NCBI GenBank assembly: GCA_032718475.1
Contig: JAUCBJ010003676.1
Location: forward strand, 80,763 to 144,762
Reading direction: 5' to 3'
DNA length: 64,000 bases
From: Nemertoderma westbladi
Lineage: Eukaryota > Xenacoelomorpha > Nemertodermatida > Nemertodermatidae
Position 1 is the stretch's first letter. Every line of letters starts with the position of its first letter. The notes beneath the pieces are model-generated. The model made no database searches and had not been told where the DNA came from. It saw nothing but the letters and a program-made list of their open reading frames with translations. The position numbers were made by a program, and so were the translations under genes. Of this stretch, positions 20,700-31,940 are shown one piece after another.

Positions 20700-21630
20700 C
20701 ATAAATTATTGTTTTTCACGAAACGAGTATACTTATAGTAATTGGTTTAAAAATACCGGTAGGCCTACTGCAAAAATACTATAGGATATTGCAGGATTGT
20801 TGAGCCGACCTCAGGAAAGTAATAATGAAGGATATACAATAAAATAATTTCAAATTGTATTGAGACATATCATACACTTAAGGCTGCATAAGGTTATGTG
20901 TAATTTTTTTTCATTTTACAAGACCATAAAGAGTTATGTTACATAGAATGGAACATAACACTTTGTTGCCCCGACGATTTCTGAAAATGGTAACATAACA
21001 CAATGTGGAATTGCGTTTCACCTATTTCCTGTGCTCTGATTGGTCTGAAATTTTCACCAATGAAAGCTAAGCATCCGATTTACTAGAAAATGTAAAAACC
21101 TCAATTTTGACAATATGTAACATAACACGTTGTTGCCCCGAGGGCTTCATCTTTAATCATACTATTACGTAGCTATTCATACATATAAAAAATGTTCTAG
21201 AATATGGTTTATTTATTAATAGAATAAAAGAGCCTCGCGCCGGTGCAAAAAAACCATGCAACATTTGAACGCTCATATCTCAGCTATTTTTCAAAGAAAT
21301 TCAAATTGTGTGGCCATGCTCTTGCTCTTGCATGACCAGCTTTCCATTGGTACCAACAAAGAGCTATAAGGTAGAATAATAACTGCGGTGTAACTGGTGT
21401 AATATTGCTGGAGACACTTTTTTTTAAACGCTTGTAGCTAAACATTGAAAGCTAAAATAAAAATTCTGGCTCACCCAGTCAGTGGTCGGGAGGTCAAACT
21501 ATCTATGTATCAAATTACATGCAATCTCATTAAGATTTGTAGAAAAATGAGGGGGGGGGGGGGTGTGTCACTGAATTACGACACTATATTCTGGGACATG
21601 GTGTATACAGGTGACATATTTTTATTTATT
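20700..21630. other. AT-rich stretch with internal direct and inverted repeats
   Basis: There is no gene. The phrase TAACATAACAC followed by TTGTTGCCCCGA occurs twice (about 20951-20976 and 21118-21143). GTTATGTTnnnAACATAAC forms an inverted repeat near 20934-20962. A G13 run lies at 21551-21563. These may be terminal sequences of the neighbouring DNA transposon, but the second end was not found. Confidence 0.4.
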
Positions 21631-21639
21631 TATTTATTT

Positions 21640-22750
21640 ATTCCAGACAATATATATATATATCAATATAATTATTAATTACACACACGTCATCCATATT
21701 CTACACTAGGGCCTAAAATATTAATTACTAAAAGGAATGCACAAAAATGGTATTATTAACAAATTATCAGTATAACATTGAGGAATCTAACATCGATCTC
21801 ATTCTTGAACAGTGCTGTGTTCCCACGGCAACTGTTGATACTAGATTATTAGTGGTAGCATCAATCCTATTAAATAAATTGACTATGGATTTATGACGCA
21901 CATGGATGAAACACGGCAAGCTGTGCACGCCAAAAAACAGCGACATACTACCGCGTACTGGTAATGAAAATAGCAATCGAGCAGCACTGTTGTAAGCAAC
22001 TTTGATACGATTATGAACAGAGTTAAAACAATTATCAATCAGCCGTTGTAGGCCAATAGCAGAGTTGTATATTAGGCAAATATCACGATAAAAAAGTATT
22101 GAGCCGAATGCTATTGCTGTACACAAAATGCTCAGCAGCAATACCATCTGGTCCAACCGCCTTTCCTAATTTTAAATTTGAGATTGCACAGCTAATCTCA
22201 GATGGGCTGATAATAATATCACTACAATATAATAAATCTTCTAATGAGTTATCTACAAACGACCTGTTGGTTTTACTTTCGTCTAAATTAGCATCACAAC
22301 AATTTAAAAGATTACAATATTCCTGCTTAAACATATTACCAATCAACTTCTCACCAACTGCACCACTATCTACATTTGGTAACGGCACCGCACTACTATT
22401 TTCTTTTTTAACCGAATTCCAAAAAGTGGAATAATCTTTCTTAATTTCGGCCTCTGCAATTTTATTGCACCGAATTACTTTTTCATTTCTTTTACATTGA
22501 CGCAAACAGCGTTTAAAATCGGCCTTTGAAACTAAATAGCGCCTGTGCAGCTCCCCATGTCGGGGTGATCCTGCACCACGCCACATTTTAAAAATACTTC
22601 GACATAATTTTTCTTTTACAATATCGTTCCATCCTGGAACATTGTGCTAATTAAAACTGTCGCCAGTGAGTTTAACCGGAATAGTTTTAGCGGCACAATC
22701 CAACACAACTTCGGAAATTGAGTCCCAAAAGTTAGACATATCTTGATGGT
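21640..22750 (-). mobile_element. Non-LTR retrotransposon relic A, internally deleted
   Basis: Minus-strand reading from about 22750 gives the endonuclease-RT linker region (DMSNFWDSISEVV..., WRGAGSPRHGELHRRYLVSK), then the start of reverse transcriptase with LKLGKAVGPDGIAAEHFVY (about 22200-22130). The frame then jumps directly to C-terminal sequence (KVAYNSAARLLFSLPVRGS, 22030-21900), so the catalytic core is missing. The sense-strand 3' end carries an (AAATA)n tail at about 21630-21655. The arrangement resembles CR1/L2/Jockey-type LINEs; the clade was not settled. It is a different family from LINE relics B to G. Confidence 0.7.
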
Positions 22751-22759
22751 GAAAAACCA

Positions 22760-23910
22760 CATTAATAAACATAGATATACAACTTCTCTAATGCTTTTAA
22801 GGTTGCCTGTTGTGTATTGTGTAAGATACCTAAGATTTGTATCTCTAGAATCAGTTGATATGACTCTTCAGTTTTCTGTTCTAAGAGAAGAAGGATTCCT
22901 ATTCAACTCAAATCACACCACATTTGGAATTGCAGGGAGATATTAGCAGGTCAAATTAATATACAAACATTCAACAAAATATTCAAAATTTCTCAATATT
23001 TGACTTTCTTGTTGTGCATTGTGAAGATGACATAGTTAGGGGTAGTAATTGACACATAAATTTCGTGATGGCCCAAGATACCTTTTGGATACTACTTCGT
23101 TTCTAAAATCAAAAATATTCTTACAATTTTATTTTCCTAAAAATTGTTCGATTTTAGTAAATTCTACAATGTTTGGCCTCAGTGTGCATCGGGAAGACCA
23201 ACATATGATGCGCTTATTTTTTGCATGTTATTTTATGTTGCCCTTCCACAACTTTTACATACTACTACTACTTCATCTCCAAAATCCAAAATTCGCATTT
23301 TTTCATCCACCCTAGTCTCATAAGGGGAATCTCAACAGGTGATGCCATCCGCCACCTTTTACAATGTCTCATTGTCTCCATGTGGAATTCTGGCATATGG
23401 CTACGCCCAATACACCACTGTACAGTGTACATACCTATGTGGATGGTGTCCTCTAAGGAATATCTTAGCGTAAGTTTAATAAATGTTATGTTCCTTTCAT
23501 TATAATACTGTCAAATTTTAAATTATAACCCTATTAATATCGGGCTATAATATGTTGTATAAATAGAGCGAGGTATTTGTACATAGGGTGGGTCGATTTA
23601 TACTTTTTTGGATATCTAGATTTTCTCATTGATAAAAAGTGGCCTTGGGTCCTAACACTAGGTATACACGTGATTTTACTTCCTAAAAATCATGTTTGAC
23701 CCCTGCATCAAATTTTATTAAAACCCATATATTTTAAATTAATTCTCCTGAAATACGAAGTAGGTAATTTAATTTTCTCACTAATTTAATGATAAAGACA
23801 AAAGCATAATTGGAAATTATTGATGATTTTTATCATTTATATTAACCATTACCCGTGCACATAATTATTAAATTTGGTCAATTTACCACATTTTTTGCTT
23901 TTTGCCAGTA
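22760..23910. other. No feature seen
   Basis: AT-rich sequence with only short open frames, none with codon or domain support. Confidence 0.5.
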
Positions 23911-23914
23911 TTTA

Positions 23915-24500
23915 GACAAACCGTGCCAGTGAAGTAGATGGTATCCCCCTGAAGTCTTTAAAATACCAGAAGTTTGGAACTCATATACCCCATCTTAGTA
24001 GACATTGCTAGACAGAATGAGACGAGAGTCCTACAAGAAATAAAACTTTGATCTATTCAGGGAATCGCATTGATCTTGATTGCCGCAAATACAATATAAT
24101 TATATTAAATCGCACTAGGGATCCTCTATCGAGAGACTGCTACGTGGAAATCAGAATGGGTTCCTTAAAGGTCGTGGCCATGTTGGCACTTAGAAGGATA
24201 ATTGAAGAGTTATCAAAAAAGAAAGACAGACAGACATCTGGCTGTATTTTTGTTGACTTCTTCAAGGGCTTTGATTCAGTCTCTCGCTCACGCATGTTCA
24301 GCATACTTCCATTATATGGGATCCCTGATGAAATTATTGCAGCAATGAGATCAGTCTCGATGGTTCGACGACATTTGTGTCTACTGTTGATGGTGACGCA
24401 GAACCATTTGAAGTGTATGTGGAATCCTCCAGGGAGACACACTTATTCACCATTCTTATTATTCGTACAACCCCTCTCCTCTCTAGAATCTAAAAATTTT
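23915..24500 (+). mobile_element. LINE relic B (reverse transcriptase fragments)
   Basis: The plus strand starts with a degenerate version of the RT entry (NRASEVDGIPPEVFKIPE) that is intact at 56160-56225. After a break it continues with ALRRIIEELSKKKDRQTSG, then FVDFFKGFDSVSRSRMF and YGIPDEIIAAMRS. These correspond to the F-V-D-F-x-K-A-F-D-S catalytic block, with one Asp visible. Stops and shifts interrupt it, and the FADD block is missing. It is related to the family in C, D, F and G but more diverged. Confidence 0.65.
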
Positions 24501-24519
24501 AACGAAAACTATTAATTTT

Positions 24520-25387
24520 GGCACTTCAACCCGGGGGTGCTAAGACTGCTGCCTAGGCTGAGTTCTCAGCCAGCGTAGGCTGAGAGGACTGGGGAGTCAT
24601 TTCAAGAAAGGAGTCCTTGTACATCATCCTTGTACATCATCCTTGTACACTAGAGCCAACAAGATGATCTAAAGGAGGATGGTAATTTCAGTCTTCATAA
24701 GGCTGATAGCTAAAGCGGTGATATATTGGTTTCTGGGTTAGCGAAGTGCAATCGCATATAGGGATAATCCCATAACAATAGCTCAGTTATGAAATGAGGG
24801 ATTGGGTTGGATTTGAGGGTCGATGGCTTGGTGATTAAAATCTTTAATTTAGCATGATTTAGCCCCCTCCCTTGTGTTCCATTCACACTCCATTATACCC
24901 CCCACACCCTGGGCTTTCAGCAGATCTGATGGTAAACCACACCACACAGAGAGCCCTCATCGATGATGCACCAAACATTGTTCAGTAACCCAGAGACTTC
25001 TTCCCGAATTAGCTCAGAAACAAGGTAGTCCACCTTGTTTCTTCACCCTGTTTTTTAATGAAATAATAGGTCTGTTCCTTAATAGTTGAAAGTTACTGAT
25101 TACTAATATATAACAATTATTTCTAAATAAATTTATATTTCTGATAAATTATATCCAGTTAAATATTGAAGTATATATGTTACTCCTACACAATTATAAT
25201 CAAGTCAAAATTGGCAATGAATTTAAGTTACTGTTAAATAATAACCAGTCATGAGTAGATTGATACACGATTTCGAAAAACATGGTACTTACAGGTATTT
25301 AATTTTCTGTTAATTCTTGATAAATTCAAGTTTCTTATAAATAAATATAACATACTGATAAATAATTATTGAAGTATATAAATTATA
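24520..25387. other. No gene; short repeats only
   Basis: A 15-bp unit (CATCCTTGTACATCA) is repeated about three times at 24616-24650. A hairpin-capable CTCAGCCAGCGTAGGCTGAG lies near 24573. The rest is AT-rich and contains scattered words resembling the 42-bp minisatellite unit of 27.4-29.6 kb (for example AATAATAACCAGTCA at about 25236). Confidence 0.45.
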
Positions 25388-25450
25388 CATTTGTAATATC
25401 AATGTATTTCTCGATAAAATTTATCGAGAAATACATTGATATTACAAATG
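25388..25450. repeat. 63-bp near-perfect palindrome
   Basis: A 31-base arm (25388-25418, beginning CATTTGTAATATC) and its exact reverse complement (25420-25450) are separated by a single A at 25419. The transcript or single strand would fold into a 31-bp hairpin with essentially no loop. Confidence 0.9.
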
Positions 25451-25550
25451 AATAATGTTTAAAAGATAGAAATAAGCGCTATATAATACATAATAGGCCT
25501 AATGAGAAATAAAAAGTCCAAATTCAGAGTAGATCGGAATTCTTGATTGG

Positions 25551-25771
25551 GTGTCTTTATATCCCAGGGGTCTTTATATCCCAGGGGTCTTTATATCCCA
25601 TCTTAAAAAAAGCCTTAAAAATGGGTCTTTATATCCCAAGGGTCTTTATATCCCAGGGGTCTTTATATCCCATTTCTACACTAAAAGCGAGTCTTTATAT
25701 CCCAGGGGTCTTTATATCCCAAGGGGCTTTATATCCCAAGGGGCTTTATATCCCAGGGGGCGTTATATCCA
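25551..25771 (+). repeat. Left arm of foldback-like element
   Basis: Eleven copies of a 17-bp unit GTCTTTATATCCCAGGG are grouped three, three and five by two spacers. The last three copies are diverged (GGGGCTTTATATCCC, GGGGCGTTATATCC). Confidence 0.85.
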
Positions 25772-25904
25772 GTAGGTCCTTTTTGTAATGGTCCCGCAAC
25801 TTTTCAATAAATATACTTCTGAGGAAATATAACAATAACTAGTATAATAATTAAGGATAAAAATTAATTATTAAAATATTTACAATTGAAGGTAAACCCT
25901 GTCA

Positions 25905-26612
25905 CCAACACCTAATCCACCGCCTCTTCCATTATCACCTAGACCACCGCCACCAACACCTAGTCCACCATCTCCTCCACCAACACCTAGTCCACCCACG
26001 CCGCCACCAACACCTAGTCCACCCTCTCCTCCACCAACACCTAGTCCACCCTCTCCTCCACCAACACCTAGTCCACCCACACCGCCACCAACACCTAGTC
26101 CACCCTCTCCTCCACCAACACCTAGTCCACCCACACCGCCACCAACACCTAGTCCACCCTCTCCTCCACCAACACCTAGTCAACCCACACCGCCACCAAC
26201 ACCTAGTCCACCCTCTCCTCCACCAACACCTAGTCCACCCACACCGCCACCAACACCTAGTTCACCCACACCGCCACCAACACCTAGTCCACCCTCTCCT
26301 CCACCAACACCTAGTCCACCCACACCGCCACCAACACCTAGTCCACCCTCTCCTCCACCAACACCTAGTCCACCCACACCGCCACCAACACCTAGTCCAC
26401 CCTCTCCTCCACCAACACCTAGTCCACCCACACCGCCACCAACACCTAGTCCACCCTCTCCTCCACCAACACCTAGTCCACCCACACCGCCACCAACACC
26501 TAGTCCACCCTCTCCTCCACCAACACCTAGTCCACCCACACCGCCACCAACACCTAGTCCACCCTCTCCTCCACCAACACCTAGTCCACCCACACCGCCA
26601 CCAACACCTAGT
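25905..26612 (+). repeat. 27/54-bp minisatellite core
   Basis: About 26 units of 27 bp start CCTAGTCCACCC and alternate between two forms, ACACCGCCACCAACA and TCTCCTCCACCAACA, giving a 54-bp higher-order unit. Read on the plus strand one frame is open for about 260 codons of Pro/Thr/Ser repeats but lacks an ATG. Read on the minus strand it gives Gly/Val repeats. The G-rich strand (minus) has clustered GG and GGG runs and could form quadruplexes. I regard it as non-coding. Confidence 0.85.
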
Positions 26613-26668
26613 TCCCACCAATTTCCACCTATTTCCCACCAAAGAATTTATTCTCCCAGAATAACTGG

Positions 26669-26846
26669 TGGGATATAAAGCCCCCTGGGATATAAAGACC
26701 CTTGGGATATAAAGACCCCTGGGATATAAAGACCCGATTTTAGTTTAGAAGTGGGATATAACGACCCCTGGGATATAAAGACCCATTTTTTTAGGGTGGG
26801 ATATAAAGACCCTTGGGATATAAAGACCCCTGGGATATAAAGACCT
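26669..26846 (-). repeat. Right arm of foldback-like element
   Basis: Nine copies of the left-arm unit lie in inverse orientation (GGGATATAAAGAC), with two spacers in the mirror order of the left arm. Confidence 0.85.
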
Positions 26847-26849
26847 GAG

Positions 26850-27425
26850 ACCGAATTCTTTACCCGTAGAAGTAGTCGATACACGTACCTTAAAAATGTT
26901 TTGTACAAATCTGAAAAACGTTGATCTACTACGTAAAGGTTTTGCACGTTTTATCGATTTGATAAATAATATATTATTACAGTACATTGATTTATTATAT
27001 ATTACATTAATATACTTTGGTGCTTTTTTTCGTTGTAATTTTAAAAGTGTTGATTTACAATAATTACATGTGGCAACAGTTTCATTTATGGTAAATACTG
27101 TCATAATCTATGTAAAAAAAACACCGCGGCCTCCATAAGTGCTATGCCTGGGCGATCTTCTCACATGCATAGACTCAAACATTTGTTATTTGTTTAATAA
27201 TTATAATAATAATAAACATAAAAGGAAAATATGTCGACCCAGTACTGCAGTACTGTAAAGTACCAGTAATATGAATTGAAAAATTGAATTGAATTGAACA
27301 GAAAATGTGCTAATATATTGTACCGGTATGTATCTCATTTATTGAAACCCATTTCTGCATTTAGTTCAGGCAACAATAAACAGTGGATATGTTAATCAAC
27401 ATTTTAAAATTATAGCTAAATAGGC
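26850..27425. other. No feature seen
   Basis: AT-rich sequence with GAATTGAA-type short repeats near 27275-27300. No gene is supported. Confidence 0.5.
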
Positions 27426-27429
27426 TAAA

Positions 27430-29600
27430 AGCGTAGCTAAATATATGTGAAAGATAAATAATAACCAGTCAAGTGTATCTAAATATATGTGAAAGATAAA
27501 TAATAACCAGTCAAGTGTATCTAAATATATGTGAAAGATAAATAATAACCAGTCAAGTCTAGCTAAATATATGTGAAAGATAAATAATAACCAGTCAAGT
27601 CTAGCTAAATATAAGTGAATGATAAATAATAACCAGTCAAGTGTAGCTAAATATATGTGAAACATAAATAATAACCAGTCAAGTGTAGCTAAATATATGT
27701 GAATGATAAATAATAACCAGTCAAGTGTAGCTAAATATATGTGAATGATAAATAATATCCAGTCAAGTGTAGCTAAATATATGTGAATGATAAATAATAA
27801 CCAGTCAAGTGTAGCTAAATATATGTGAAACATAAATAATAACCAGTCAAGTGTAGCTAAATATATGTGAAAGATAAATAATAACCAGTCAAGTGTAGCT
27901 AAATATATGTGAAAGATAAATAATAACCAGTCAAGTGTATCTAAATATATGTGAAAGATAAATAATAACCAGTCAAGTGTATCTAAATATATGTGAAAGA
28001 TAAATAATAACCAGTCAAGTCTAGCTAAATATATGTGAAAGATAAATAATAACCAGTCAAGTGTAGCTAAATATATGTGAATGATAAATAATAACCAGTC
28101 AAGTGTAGCTAAATATATGTGAAACATAAATAATAACCAGTCAAGTGTAGCTAAATATATGTGAATGATAAATAATAACCAGTCAAGTGTAGCTAAATAT
28201 ATGTGAATGATAAATAATATCCAGTCAAGTGTAGCTAAATATATGTGAATGATAAATAATAACCAGTCAAGTGTAGCTAAATATATGTGAAACATAAATA
28301 ATAACCAGTCAAGTGTAGCTAAATATATGTGAAAGATAAATAATAACCAGTCAAGTGTAGCTAAATATATGTGAAAGATAAATAATAGCCAGTCAAGTGT
28401 AGCTAAATATATGTGAAAGATAAATAATAGCCAGTCAAGTGTAGCTAAATATATGTGAAAGATAAATAATATCCAGTCAAGTGTAGCTAAATATATGTGA
28501 ATGATAAATAATAACCAGTCAAGTGTAGCTAAATATATGTGAAACATAAATAATAACCAGTCAAGTGTAGCTAAATATATGTGAAAGATAAATAATAACC
28601 AGTCAAGTGTAGCTAAATATATGTGAAACATAAATAATAACCAGTCAAGTGTAGCTAAATATATGTGAAAGATAAATAATAACCAGTCAAGTGTAGCTAA
28701 ATATATGTGAAAGATAAATAATAGCCAGTCAAGTGTAGCTAAATATATGTGAAAGATAAATAATAGCCAGTCAAGTGTAGCTAAATATATGTGAAAGATA
28801 AATAATAGCCAGTCAAGTGTAGCTAAATATATGTGAAAGATAAATAATAGCCAGTCAAGTGTAGCTAAATATATGTGAAAGATAAATAATAGCCAGTCAA
28901 GTGTAGCTAAATATATGTGAAAGATAAATAATAGGCAGTCAAGTGTAGCTAAATATATGTGAAAGATAAATAATAGCCAGTCAAGTGTAGCTAAATATAT
29001 GTGAAAGATAAATAATAGCCAGTCAAGTGTAGCTAAATATATGTGAATGATAAATAATATCCAGTCAAGTGTAGCTAAATATATGTGAATGATAAATAAT
29101 AACCAGTCAAGTGTAGCTAAATATATGTGAAACATAAATAATAACCAGTCAAGTGTAGCTAAATATATGTGAAAGATAAATAATAACCAGTCAAGTGTAG
29201 CTAAATATATGTGAAAGATAAATAATAGCCAGTCAAGTGTAGCTAAATATATGTGAAAGATAAATAATAGCCAGTCAAGTGTAGCTAAATATATGTGAAA
29301 GATAAATAATAGCCAGTCAAGTGTAGCTAAATATATGTGAAAGATAAATAATAGCCAGTCAAGTGTAGCTAAATATATGTGAAAGATAAATAATAGCCAG
29401 TCAAGTGTAGCTAAATATATGTGAAAGATAAATAATAACCAGTCAAGTGTAGCTAAATATATGTGAAAGATAAATAATAACCAGTCAAGTGTAGCTAAAT
29501 ATATGTGAAACATAAATAATAGCCAGTCAAGTGTAGCTAAATATATGTGAAACATAAATAATAGCCAGTCAAGTGTAGCTAAATATATGTGAAAGATAAA
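27430..29600 (+). repeat. 42-bp minisatellite, about 51 copies
   Basis: The unit is GTGTAGCTAAATATATGTGA followed by AAGATAAATAATAACCAGTCAA. Variant positions (AAGAT/AATGAT/AACAT; AACC/AGCC/ATCC) recur in blocks: the rare ...AATATCCAG variant appears near 27750, 28210, 28470 and 29050, the first two about eleven units apart. This implies segmental duplications within the array. The 719-codon minus-strand open frame across it is a consequence of the unit length being divisible by three, and is rejected as a gene. Confidence 0.92.
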
Positions 29601-29785
29601 TATATATGAGAACTATTGTTTTTTCTTATTGATAGTAAGAATGTGTTGGATGTGAATGAATTATTTTTTCTGTTGCATACTTTCTGATAAATAGTTATGT
29701 AGTCATAGTAGATTTGGTTGATTGTTTTCCCTATTATGTTAAGGGAAACAAATTTATGAGCAGTTGAATTGGGTTAATATCTGGC

Positions 29786-29791
29786 TTTATT
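29786..29791 (-). terminator. AATAAA overlapping the stop codon of the FReD-EGF gene
   Basis: On the minus strand the last codons read TGG AAA TAA A, so the poly(A) hexamer AATAAA includes the stop codon. If used, the 3' UTR would be very short. Confidence 0.4.
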
Positions 29792-30539
29792 TCCATATGA
29801 AGGAGACAAATAGTAAAGCGATGAGAATCATATACTTTGAAACATCAACTGCTACAGCTGTGGCTGTAGTGGTTGTTGGTACTGTTGTGGTTTCCATCAA
29901 TGTTGTCGTCTCAGTAGTGGTCTTTGCAACTGTAACCGGGGTTGTAATGGTTTGAAGTGATATTCTTATGAGAGAATCACCAACATCTACCTCGAATCCC
30001 TCTTCTATGCCTCTTTCGAAAATGCCCTTCATGTCTTCAGAAACATAAATGGTTAAAGAAATCGTACCGTAAATATCATCTCCCTTACCGAAACAAACAA
30101 GTTTCCCAACGATGTAATTCATTTTTCCTACAACTGGTGCAAATCTCGTTGTCATCGCTACTATAATATCACTAATTGTGAAATCCGAACATGGAGAATA
30201 AGTGATGTTATACTCTGTCGCCACTTGATAGATAAATTTATCGATAGTATGACTTTCTTCATCCAATTGAATAATTCCACTTTTATAATAAACTTCGTAC
30301 AGATCTGATATATCCTTGATTAACTCATCGGTAGTTGTTATATTCGGAGATATTCCTACAAACTCGATTTCAACAATAATAGAACCGCATGTGATATTCA
30401 TACTTGCTACATTTGCTGTTTTCCTCACAACATATGATATATCATTCTTGAGTTTTTCAACTGCGGTTTTTTTACTTATGAAGTTGTAACATTCTTCTGT
30501 ACTAGCTTCAATCACTATTTTCACATAAGCTGATATTTC
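29787..30539 (-). CDS. Last exon of FReD-EGF surface gene: novel ectodomain, Thr-rich stalk, anchor
   Basis: The acceptor is strong (a T-rich tract ending TTTTTTTTTAG) and the exon starts in phase 1, matching the donor of the EGF exon. It encodes about 250 residues. The extracellular region of about 195 residues has four cysteines and three N-glycosylation sequons (NITC, NITT, NITY). It contains the SEA-like strand pattern ITCGSIIVEIEFVG, but I do not recognise the fold with confidence. A mucin-like stalk rich in TTT follows, then a hydrophobic C-terminus MILIALLFVSF ending in three residues (IWK). With almost no cytoplasmic tail, a GPI anchor signal is as likely as a transmembrane helix. The 42-bp minisatellite begins about 190 bases past the stop. 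Confidence 0.75.
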   Translation of the reverse strand, partial: EISAYVKIVIEASTEECYNFISKKTAVEKLKNDISYVVRKTANVASMNITCGSIIVEIEFVGISPNITTTDELIKDISDLYEVYYKSGIIQLDEESHTIDKFIYQVATEYNITYSPCSDFTISDIIVAMTTRFAPVVGKMNYIVGKLVCFGKGDDIYGTISLTIYVSEDMKGIFERGIEEGFEVDVGDSLIRISLQTITTPVTVAKTTTETTTLMETTTVPTTTTATAVAVDVSKYMILIALLFVSFIWK

Positions 30540-30832
30540 TAAAAAAAAACACAATAATATTATAGAATACAAGGTTTCGGATGAACAGGTTGTCGAAAGT
30601 GAATCGAAAGTTTACAATCAAAGAGTCTGAAAATTTTTATGCATATCGATTTTGTTTGCAAGTTTGTTTGTTTCCGTTGTTTTGTTTGAATGTCGCCACC
30701 GCCAGATGAAGCTGTACTTGTTAAATTGCAAATAAATATTGCAAAAGAATGGAAGCCTTATGGTATGTTTTAAATATAGAGGACAATATGACACTTGTAT
30801 TGAATTAGAATTATAATCTGATATTTGCTTAC

Positions 30833-30961
30833 CACCACTACTACAGGAAACACCATCGCCAACATATCCTGGATTACATTTACAAGAAAAACTGCCATCA
30901 TTATTTGTACAGGTGGCATTATCGTGGCAATTATCGGTATTGGTAGAGCATTCGTCAACAT
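30833..30961 (-). CDS. EGF-like (calcium-binding) exon
   Basis: A 129-base exon is bounded by TTATGATTCAG acceptor and G|GTAAGC donor, phase 1 at both ends, the standard form of an EGF exon. The reading is [11 protein letters not shown], then six cysteines in the EGF pattern ending [13 protein letters not shown] plus the [12 protein letters not shown] stretch fits a calcium-binding EGF domain, including the Asn that is commonly hydroxylated in the family. It lies 293 bases from the terminal exon, and that phase-compatible splice is the best supported junction of the gene model. Confidence 0.88.
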
Positions 30962-30969
30962 CTGAATCA

Positions 30970-31205
30970 TAAAATATTAGGAATTCATTAAATTACCAAA
31001 ATTAAAATTACAATAATATCAAAGCTATGTGGTGTTGATTTAAATGGATTAAATTAGGCTTAAATTTCATGGAAAAGTTGAATTTGTGTTCTATTTTAAT
31101 TATAATAAAATTTTTATTTTTAATTTTGTTTTTTTTTTCATTAAATTACATTATAATTGAAACTAGTATCCAAAAAGTATATAGAAAAATTATGTGATTT
31201 GAAGT
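30970..31205. other. Intron sequence, nothing recognised
   Basis: AT-rich sequence between the EGF exon acceptor and the first LINE fragment. No feature seen. Confidence 0.4.
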
Positions 31206-31209
31206 TATT

Positions 31210-31940
31210 AGCAGCATTAAACGAATGCAAACGAAAGCAGCATTATTGAATGTTTGCAACCGGATGTTAAAAGGCGAAAAGCCACCACCAATTTGGACTA
31301 AAGGTCAACTAAAGCCTCTCCCCAAGAAAGGAGACCTCGGTATACCAACAAACTATCGTGGGATCTGTCTGCTTGTGGTAGCTGCCAAAATGTACAATAA
31401 AATGATTCTATATAGGATTAGGCCCCACATAGAAAAACTACTGCGTAATAGCTCAGATACTTGCACTACGGAGACTGATTGAAGGAATTATGTCAAAGAA
31501 TCTCCCTGCAGTCATGACTTTTGTGGACTTCAAAAAGGCATTCGACTCCATCCATAGAGGTAAATGCTTGAAATCCTACGAGCTTATTGTATACCAGAAG
31601 TAATTGTTGCTGGTATTGAATTGTTATATTGTGACACAGAAGCGCAGCGCAGGTACTCTCACCAGATGGTTTTTCTCAACCCTGGGTGGCGTACTGCAAG
31701 GTGACACATTAGCACACTTACTATTTGTCATTGTGCTGGATTATGCAATGAGGACGGCCACAAAGGGTGAATATCTGGTATTCACACTTCAAGAACACAG
31801 AAGTAGTAGATATCCAGCAACTACAGTCACAGACACCAACTTTGCGGATGACATCGCCGTGCTCTCTAATACTCCAGCAGATGCACAGCTTCTACTAGAT
31901 AAAGTGGAGAGGGCTGCTAAGGAGGTTGGATTGTAATACA
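31210..31940 (+). mobile_element. LINE relic C (reverse transcriptase domain)
   Basis: Plus-strand RT pieces run in order: LPKKGDLGIPTNYRGICLLV, AAKMYNKMILYRIRPHIEKLL, MTFVDFKKAFDS (catalytic Asp), LGGVLQGDTLAHLLFV, and TNFADDIAVLSN (the FADD catalytic pair). A small deletion removes part of the segment after IEKLLR, and frameshifts lie near 31470 and 31565-31665. It is an APE-type non-LTR element, clade not settled. The end at about 31940 repeats CACTAGCAGATGCACAGCTTCTACTA, also present at about 31876, so it joins relic D through a short local duplication. Confidence 0.82.

Larger units (their letters stand above)
25551..26846. mobile_element. Foldback-like element with tandem-repeat inverted arms
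   Basis: The left arm (25551-25771) has about eleven copies of GTCTTTATATCCCAGGG. The right arm (26669-26846) has about nine copies of the reverse complement. The arms share higher-order order: two A-rich or Cs-and-As spacers (TTAAAAAAA... and TCTA(C/A)ACTAAAA) interrupt the copies at matching places, so the arms are a genuine inverted duplication. Between them lies a 27-bp minisatellite. GAATTC sits just outside both arms. Long inverted ends made of tandem repeats are the hallmark of Drosophila FB and sea urchin TU foldback elements. No transposase is present, so it would be non-autonomous. Target duplication was not resolved. Confidence 0.65.

Noticed and set aside
25543-25788. Frames reading LYIPGVFISQGS
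   Set aside because: Translation of the 17-bp repeat arms; seen in both arms and in more than one register.
25895-26680. Pro/Thr/Ser-rich plus-strand frame and Gly/Val-rich minus-strand frames over the 27-bp array
   Set aside because: No start codon on the plus strand, all registers are open because the unit is 27 bp, and the array is enclosed by inverted repeat arms.
27396-29555. 719-codon minus-strand frame of hydrophobic 14-residue repeats
   Set aside because: It is the 42-bp minisatellite read in one of the registers that lacks a stop; 42 is divisible by three and variants change residues freely.
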